A stretch of 64,000 nt of DNA, taken from Methylovorus menthalis. GTDB lineage: Bacteria > Pseudomonadota > Gammaproteobacteria > Burkholderiales > Methylophilaceae. Location: the NCBI RefSeq assembly GCF_020523625.1, contig NZ_JAJAQH010000005.1:62001-126000 (forward strand), given 5' to 3'. Made by a program: the position numbers and the translations under genes. Shown one piece after another: positions 58,887 through 64,000 of this stretch. The stretch's first letter is position 1. Each line of letters starts with the position of its first letter. The notes below the pieces were generated by a model. The model made no database searches. It was not told where the DNA came from and worked only from the letters and a program-made list of their open reading frames with translations.

Positions 58887-59564
58887 CTAGCTGAGCGTGA
58901 CATGACGTAGCAGGGCGGCACTGACCAACTCGCCGATACGCTTCAGGAAGAGTGTGCCCATTTCGGGATAAAAGCGATTGGCATCGTCAGAAGCCAATGC
59001 CAGCAAACCAAATGCATGTTCGCTACGCAAGGCAATCAAGGCATAAGACTGCGGTGCCGTATCCGCGCCAAACCACGTGCCAAGATCCAGTCCAGGCTGT
59101 TTGCCGCAATAAGGGGTCAGTAGGTTTTGTGTCCATTGGCTGAGCTCGGCATCCACTTGCTGGTAGGCATCGTGCGCCGCATGTGTCAGTTGTTGCGGCG
59201 TTGCCCACAGGCGAACCGCAACGTGTGGTACCTGAAAGTCTTCGCGCAGGCTATGAACAAGCAGTTGCAGCAGAATGTCAAACTCTTGGGCAGCTAGCAG
59301 GCCCAAGCTCAGGCGATGGACCTTCTCGCTGATGTTGTCGTTTTCCTTGCCATAGCTGAGAAGCTCCGCCATGCGGGACTCAAGTACTCGAATCTTGTCG
59401 CGTTGTGCAAGTTGTTGACGTTCCGCTAAGGAGACAGTGCCGATGCCATGCGGGCTGGGCAGGTACATATCCGCGAGCAACATGGGGTGGCGTTCAAAAA
59501 ACTGCGGATTTTTTTGCAGATATTCAGCGACCTGATCGTCTGAAACTTGCAGCGTGACTTCCAT
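58887..59564 (-). CDS. DUF484 family protein
   Basis: A 225-aa protein with an N-terminal helical segment (VAEYLQKNPQFFERHPMLLA), a short coiled coil (SLAERQQLAQRDKIRVLESR) and a GAF-like domain (residues about 90-225, including ALIALRSEHAFGLLALASDD). DUF484 proteins are almost always encoded between dapF and xerC, but their role is not known. It overlaps neither neighbour; the xerC start is 19 bp downstream. Confidence 0.9.
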   Translation of the reverse strand: MEVTLQVSDDQVAEYLQKNPQFFERHPMLLADMYLPSPHGIGTVSLAERQQLAQRDKIRVLESRMAELLSYGKENDNISEKVHRLSLGLLAAQEFDILLQLLVHSLREDFQVPHVAVRLWATPQQLTHAAHDAYQQVDAELSQWTQNLLTPYCGKQPGLDLGTWFGADTAPQSYALIALRSEHAFGLLALASDDANRFYPEMGTLFLKRIGELVSAALLRHVTLS

Positions 59565-59613
59565 GTAAATTCCTTGTACTTGGTGGAGAGGGCGGATGAG
59601 ATCCGCCCCTGAT

Positions 59614-60444
59614 TTATAGATGAATAGCGCCTGTAAATACCGTGGCTGCAGGCCCTGTCATCCAGACCGGGCTATCGCCACCCGCCCATGCGATATTCAA
59701 CTCCCCGCCATGAGTGCTGACCCTGACCGGGGATTCAAGATGCCCTAACCGTATACCGGATACGACAGCGGCGCAAGCCCCGGTGCCGCAGGCCAAGGTC
59801 TCGCCACTGCCTCGTTCAAATACACGCAGCCTGATGTGATGAACATCGATAATCTGCATGAATCCGGCATTCACCCGCTTGGGAAAACGTGGGTGAGATT
59901 CAATTTGTGGCCCTTGTTCGGCGACTGGCGCAGTGTCTACATTAGCCACCAGTTGAACGGCATGCGGGTTGCCCATGGAGGCGATGGCCACTTCAACGGT
60001 TTCATGTGCCAACTTCAGGGGATATAGCGACTCTGTTGCCTCGGCTTCAAAGGGTAGATCGGCGGGCAAGAAGCTGGGTGGCCCCATGTTGACGGTGACT
60101 TCGCCATTTTCCTCCAGGCGAGGATAAATCAAACCGCGTGCGGTTTCGACGCAAATCTCGCGTTGCTTGGTCAGGCCCTGGTCATGCACGAACTTCACGA
60201 AACAGCGTGCACCATTGCCGCATTGCTCCACTTCGCCGCCATCTGCATTGAAGATGCGATAGCGAAAAGCCGCGTCAGGCGTGGTGGAGCGTTCGACGAT
60301 CAGCAGCTGGTCGCAGCCCACGCCAAAGTGCCGGTCAGAAATCGCGCGGATTTGATCAGGTGTGAGGGATACGGGCCTGGAGTAGGCATCAATCACGACA
60401 AAGTCATTGCCGATGCCCTGCATCTTGGTAAATTCAAGTTTCAT
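59614..60444 (-). CDS. dapF: Diaminopimelate epimerase
   Basis: A 276-aa enzyme that converts LL- to meso-diaminopimelate for lysine and peptidoglycan. The two active-site Cys are in [14 protein letters not shown] and [15 protein letters not shown]. The N-terminal [17 protein letters not shown] is standard. Two adjacent ATGs (60447 and 60444) are possible starts; the second is used here without strong evidence. Confidence 0.95.
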   Translation of the reverse strand: MKLEFTKMQGIGNDFVVIDAYSRPVSLTPDQIRAISDRHFGVGCDQLLIVERSTTPDAAFRYRIFNADGGEVEQCGNGARCFVKFVHDQGLTKQREICVETARGLIYPRLEENGEVTVNMGPPSFLPADLPFEAEATESLYPLKLAHETVEVAIASMGNPHAVQLVANVDTAPVAEQGPQIESHPRFPKRVNAGFMQIIDVHHIRLRVFERGSGETLACGTGACAAVVSGIRLGHLESPVRVSTHGGELNIAWAGGDSPVWMTGPAATVFTGAIHL

Positions 60445-60516
60445 CATGGGTTGCCGTTGCTAAGTGTAAGCAGGGGAATAACCTGCATTATAAGTAGAGT
60501 CGCTGTTTGCCCCTAA

Positions 60517-61380
60517 TTATGGGGCCGGTGTTGCGCTGGTAGGCTCTGCTTTTCGCGACTGTGGTTGCTTGAAGCGCCGATAGCTCCATAAATATTGTGC
60601 AGGATATTGTCGAACAAGTTGTTCAATTGCATCGTTAATACGTTGGGGTGATGCGTCGCCTTGCAAGGGGGTAATATGAATGGCAAATCCGCGTCCCCAT
60701 GAAAGGCGCTCTCCAAAGGCCATGAGTACAACGGCACCGGTGGCTTCTTGCAGTTTGCTGACCAGTGTCATGGTGTAAGCGGGATGATTGAAAAACTGTG
60801 CCCAAACGCCTTCGCCATGCTCGGGCACCTGATCGGGAAGTATGCCTACGGCCTCGCCTTTTTTAAGGGCTTTAAGCAGGCTGCGTACGCCGCTTAAGGT
60901 AGTGGGTGCTAGCTTCATCTGGTCATGCAGTCGACCTTGCTCCAGCACGCCAGATAGCCACGACTGGCGAGATGGGCGGAACAGGATGGTGATGGGATGC
61001 AATGTGGCATAAAAGCGGGCGGTGATTTCATAGCAGCCCAGATGCGGCGTGAGAAAAATAATGCCTTTGCCGCTGGCGAGCGCCTGGTCAACATGCTCCC
61101 ATCCATGTTGGCGTTTGACCCAGCGCAGCATCGCGGGGCGAGAACGCCCCCAGAGGGACAGGGTCTCAAGGATGGATTTGCCGGTTTCGGCAATATTCCG
61201 GCGCAGCAGATGCCGGAAATGATAAGAAGTGCTGGTCAGTTCGACCATCTTGAGGTTTTTACGGGTGCGACGCGAGAATTTTTTGTCCGTCCAGAAGGTG
61301 ATCCAGCCTGCCACAACACCGACAAGATGCAGCAATGGCAAGGGCCATGCAGCGAGAAAACGGAGTAGTACGTTGAGCAT
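60517..61380 (-). CDS. Lipid A acyltransferase (LpxL/HtrB family)
   Basis: A 287-aa inner-membrane acyltransferase with one N-terminal membrane helix (residues 5-27). The catalytic HX4E motif is in FLTPHLGCYEITAR near residue 120, and GVRSLLKALKKGEAVGILPD and QVPEHGEGVWAQFF follow. It transfers a secondary acyl chain to lipid A. LpxL and LpxM cannot be told apart from the sequence alone. It is divergent from metK. Confidence 0.88.
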   Translation of the reverse strand: MLNVLLRFLAAWPLPLLHLVGVVAGWITFWTDKKFSRRTRKNLKMVELTSTSYHFRHLLRRNIAETGKSILETLSLWGRSRPAMLRWVKRQHGWEHVDQALASGKGIIFLTPHLGCYEITARFYATLHPITILFRPSRQSWLSGVLEQGRLHDQMKLAPTTLSGVRSLLKALKKGEAVGILPDQVPEHGEGVWAQFFNHPAYTMTLVSKLQEATGAVVLMAFGERLSWGRGFAIHITPLQGDASPQRINDAIEQLVRQYPAQYLWSYRRFKQPQSRKAEPTSATPAP

Positions 61381-61489
61381 GTATTTCTTTTTGAACCAAA
61401 GGGATTTTTGCTATTCTAGCAATCTTTTGTCGTCTAGCCTGTGACGACTTCAATCTTAAAAAAATATCCACTATATAAACCGAGAAGCG

Positions 61490-62647
61490 ATGAGCGAATA
61501 TCTTTTTACCTCCGAATCCGTATCTGAAGGCCATCCTGATAAAGTGGCTGACCAGATTTCAGACAGCATCCTGGATGCTATTCTCGAGCAGGACCCTACG
61601 GCACGTGTCGCGGCAGAAACGCTCACCAACACCGGCCTGGTTGTGCTGGCTGGCGAAATCTCCACGTCTGCCAATGTGGATTACATCAAGGTAGCGCGTG
61701 AAACCATCAAGCGCATTGGTTACGACAATACCGACTATGGCATCGACTATAAAGGTTGTGCCGTGCTGGTGGCTTACGACAAGCAGTCTCCCGATATTGC
61801 ACAAGGTGTCGACAATGCCAATGATGATCCGCTGGATCAGGGCGCTGGCGACCAAGGCTTGATGTTCGGCTATGCCTGCGATGAAACTCCGCAGTTGATG
61901 CCATTGCCGATATGGCTGTCACACCGCCTGATGGAGCGCCAGTCGCAACTGCGCAAGGATGGTCGCTTGCCTTGGCTGCGTCCAGATGCCAAAAGCCAGG
62001 TGACGGTGCAATACGTAGATGGCAAGCCGCACAAGATTGATACCGTGTTGATCTCGACCCAGCATGCGCCAGAAAAGTCGCTGGATGAAATTCGTGAAGC
62101 CGTGATCGAAGAGATCATCAAGCCGACCTTGCCTGCGGAACTGATCAAAGGCGAAATCAAGTTTCTGGTAAACCCTACCGGTCGCTTTGTGATTGGCGGC
62201 CCTCAGGGTGATTGCGGTCTGACGGGGCGCAAGATTATTGTGGATACCTATGGCGGTGCTGCGCCGCATGGCGGCGGTGCATTCTCTGGCAAGGATCCTT
62301 CCAAGGTAGACCGCTCTGCTGCCTATGCCGGTCGTTATGTGGCCAAGAATATCGTGGCGGCGGGCCTTGCTTCGCGTTGCCTGGTGCAGGTTTCCTACGC
62401 TATTGGCGTGGCGCGTCCGACCAGTGTCATGGTGGAAACCTACGGCACAGGCAAAGTGCCGAATGAAGTATTGACCCAGCTGGTGCTGGATCATTTTGAT
62501 CTGCGCCCCAAGGGTATTGTGAAGATGCTGGATCTGTTGCGGCCGATTTACGCCAAAACGGCTGCCTACGGCCATTTTGGTCGCGATGAACCGGAATTCA
62601 GCTGGGAGTCTGTAGACAAGGCGGCTGCCTTGCGCGCTGCTGTGTAA
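61490..62647 (+). CDS. metK: S-adenosylmethionine synthase
   Basis: A 385-aa enzyme that makes S-adenosylmethionine from methionine and ATP. Signatures are [20 protein letters not shown] at the N-terminus, [15 protein letters not shown], and [20 protein letters not shown]. It has the normal bacterial length. A ribosome site GAGAAG precedes the ATG. No SAM or SAH riboswitch is apparent in the 109-bp upstream gap. Confidence 0.97.
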   Translation: MSEYLFTSESVSEGHPDKVADQISDSILDAILEQDPTARVAAETLTNTGLVVLAGEISTSANVDYIKVARETIKRIGYDNTDYGIDYKGCAVLVAYDKQSPDIAQGVDNANDDPLDQGAGDQGLMFGYACDETPQLMPLPIWLSHRLMERQSQLRKDGRLPWLRPDAKSQVTVQYVDGKPHKIDTVLISTQHAPEKSLDEIREAVIEEIIKPTLPAELIKGEIKFLVNPTGRFVIGGPQGDCGLTGRKIIVDTYGGAAPHGGGAFSGKDPSKVDRSAAYAGRYVAKNIVAAGLASRCLVQVSYAIGVARPTSVMVETYGTGKVPNEVLTQLVLDHFDLRPKGIVKMLDLLRPIYAKTAAYGHFGRDEPEFSWESVDKAAALRAAV

Positions 62648-62707
62648 TTTTCAACGATTAACAAATAATAAACACGCTCAACATCTAGCCATCTTTAGAA
62701 AGCCATT

Positions 62708-63961
62708 ATGTTAAAGCGTATTGCTGTTACCCAGGTACGCCTGGGCATGTATATCCAGGAGCTGGGAGGCTCCTGGATCGACCATCCATTCTGGCGCAAG
62801 TCTTTCAAGCTTGAAGACCCCGTCATGCTGAAAACCTTGCAGGCAAGTCCGGTAAAGGATCTTGTCATTGATGTCAGCAAAGGGCTGGATGTGTTGCACG
62901 AGGCCGGGAGTGTCCAGGCGAGTGAGGTGGGTGAGGCTGCGCTGGTTCGTCCAAAAGAAGATGAGGGCCTGCCCTCCAGTGCGGAACCCCAGCCCTCTTC
63001 GCCGACACCTGCTATCAAGCGAATCAGCGCCGAGCAGGAAAGGGCGCAGGCAAAAAAACTACTGAAGGCTTCCAAGCAGGCCATTACCTCGATGTTTAAT
63101 GAAGTGCGCATGGGCCAGGCAGTTAACGCGGTCGATGCGATGCCATTGGTCGAAGAGATTACTGCTTCTGTGTCTCGAAATGAAGGGACACTCATCAGTC
63201 TGGTGCGGCTCAAGCATAAAGACGATTACACCTATATGCACTCGGTGGCTGTCTGTGCTTTGATGGTCGCCTTGTCCAGACAGCTCGGCATGGATGACAA
63301 GCAAACCAAACAGGCGGGCCTTGCCGGTTTGCTGCACGATATCGGCAAGTCTGCCATTCCACTCGAAATACTTAACAAGCCAGGAAAGCTGACGGATGAA
63401 GAGTTTGATGTTGTACGTGGCCATCCAAAGGCGGGGCATGACATTTTGCTGGCATCAAATGGTGTGGATGAGGTCGCTCTGGATGTCTGTCTGCATCACC
63501 ATGAGAAGGTGGATGGCACGGGGTATCCCTATAAATTGCCAAGCGAAGGAATAAGCATCTTTGCCAAAATGGGTGCGGTGTGTGATGTCTACGATGCCGT
63601 CACTTCCAATCGGCCTTATAAAGAGGGCTGGGAGCCGGGTGTTTCGCTGCAGCGCATGGCGCAGTGGAGCAAAACACATTTTGATGACCGGGTATTCAAG
63701 GCATTTGTTAAAAGTGTGGGTATTTACCCGATAGGCTCCATGGTCATGCTGCAGTCCGGGCGCCTGGGTGTTGTGGTTGACCAGAATCCGGTTTCGCTGC
63801 TCAAACCTCTGGTGAAAGTGTTCTTTTCCACCAAATCCCGCACGCGTATTCCTGTAGAGGTGTTGGACTTGTCCAAGCCTTCGGCACAAGACAAGATCAT
63901 GGGGCACGAAGATCCACTGCTGTGGGGCGTAGAAGATATCCACGAGCTATGGAGTCAGTAA
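62708..63961 (+). CDS. HD-GYP domain protein (cyclic di-GMP phosphodiesterase)
   Basis: A 417-aa signalling protein. The N-terminal DUF3391-type region (residues about 1-130: MLKRIAVTQVRLGMYIQEL) is followed by an HD-GYP domain. Motifs are intact: HSVAVCALMVALSRQLG, AGLLHDIGKSAIPLEIL (HD), HHEKVDGTGYPYKLP (GYP) and DVYDAVTSNRPYKEG. It is expected to break down cyclic di-GMP, opposing the GGDEF protein at 15776-17182. It follows metK by 60 bp but may have its own promoter. Confidence 0.92.
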   Translation: MLKRIAVTQVRLGMYIQELGGSWIDHPFWRKSFKLEDPVMLKTLQASPVKDLVIDVSKGLDVLHEAGSVQASEVGEAALVRPKEDEGLPSSAEPQPSSPTPAIKRISAEQERAQAKKLLKASKQAITSMFNEVRMGQAVNAVDAMPLVEEITASVSRNEGTLISLVRLKHKDDYTYMHSVAVCALMVALSRQLGMDDKQTKQAGLAGLLHDIGKSAIPLEILNKPGKLTDEEFDVVRGHPKAGHDILLASNGVDEVALDVCLHHHEKVDGTGYPYKLPSEGISIFAKMGAVCDVYDAVTSNRPYKEGWEPGVSLQRMAQWSKTHFDDRVFKAFVKSVGIYPIGSMVMLQSGRLGVVVDQNPVSLLKPLVKVFFSTKSRTRIPVEVLDLSKPSAQDKIMGHEDPLLWGVEDIHELWSQ

Positions 63962-63962
63962 C

Positions 63963-63990
63963 TTGTTAACTAGCGAATACCGCGTATAAT
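63963..63990 (+). promoter_or_regulatory. Possible sigma-70 promoter at the window end
   Basis: TTGTTA at 63963-63968 and a perfect TATAAT at 63985-63990 with a 16-bp spacer, reading towards a gene beyond the window. Confidence 0.45.
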
Positions 63991-64000
63991 CGCGAGAATT

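Noticed and set aside
61381-61489. A SAM or SAH riboswitch before metK
   Set aside because: The 109-bp gap is AT-rich and shows no recognisable aptamer core.

Overview
The window looks like part of the chromosome of a betaproteobacterium, most plausibly a member of the Methylophilaceae (Methylovorus/Methylobacillus-like). This rests on gene order and protein style (6S RNA behind zapA, dapF-DUF484-xerC, the PPK1/PPX/PhoU neighbourhood, BtuM-type transporters) and on a moderately high GC content; no 16S gene is present, so the genus is an inference. No insertion sequence, prophage or CRISPR array was found.

Region 1 (1-15.4 kb) is an organosulfur acquisition island. It holds the tail of an ExbD-like protein, two SsuC-type permeases, two signal-peptide-less paralogues resembling the desulfinase DszB, a 1-Cys peroxiredoxin of the LsfA type, a TonB-dependent receptor with a two-gene half-size ABC transporter, a divergent class II aldolase-like protein, a nitroreductase-like protein and two SsuD-type flavin monooxygenases. 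Three good sigma-54-type promoters (GG-N10-GC), and one weaker one, lie in front of the main transcription units. This suggests that uptake and C-S bond cleavage are switched on together under sulfur limitation. One DszB paralogue keeps the catalytic Cys; the other has Ser in its place.

Region 2 (15.4-17.5 kb) has a PAS-GAF-GGDEF signalling protein and tRNA-Phe.

Region 3 (17.5-43.1 kb) is a large corrinoid locus. Genes for the late steps of adenosylcobalamin synthesis are present (cobO, cobB, cobQ, cbiB, cobD, cobU, cobT, cobS, cobC, bluB), but no corrin-ring genes are seen here. Uptake genes are duplicated: two cobalamin riboswitches, each in front of a TonB-dependent receptor, and each receptor followed by a BtuM-family inner-membrane protein with the conserved Cys. 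A CobN homologue carries a signal peptide and a C-terminal membrane anchor and sits with an ExbB/TolQ-like protein and a DUF2149 protein. This makes it a candidate membrane-bound corrinoid-handling machine rather than an ordinary cytosolic chelatase. Two tandem TPR-glycosyltransferases and one AT-rich membrane gene, probably foreign, interrupt the locus.

Region 4 (43.2-64 kb) is mostly housekeeping: a small coiled-coil gene with zapA and 6S RNA, EVE and flavin-binding proteins, a YVTN beta-propeller, ilvA, rpiA, phoU, ppx, ppk1, an Fe(2+)-trafficking protein, a ZnuD-like receptor with a small metal-ligand-rich protein, sodB behind Fur-box-like palindromes, xerC, DUF484, dapF, an LpxL-type acyltransferase, metK and an HD-GYP protein. 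Downstream of xerC lies a diverged second copy of the xerC 3' end in which the coding differences are synonymous and one stem-loop is preserved by a paired change.
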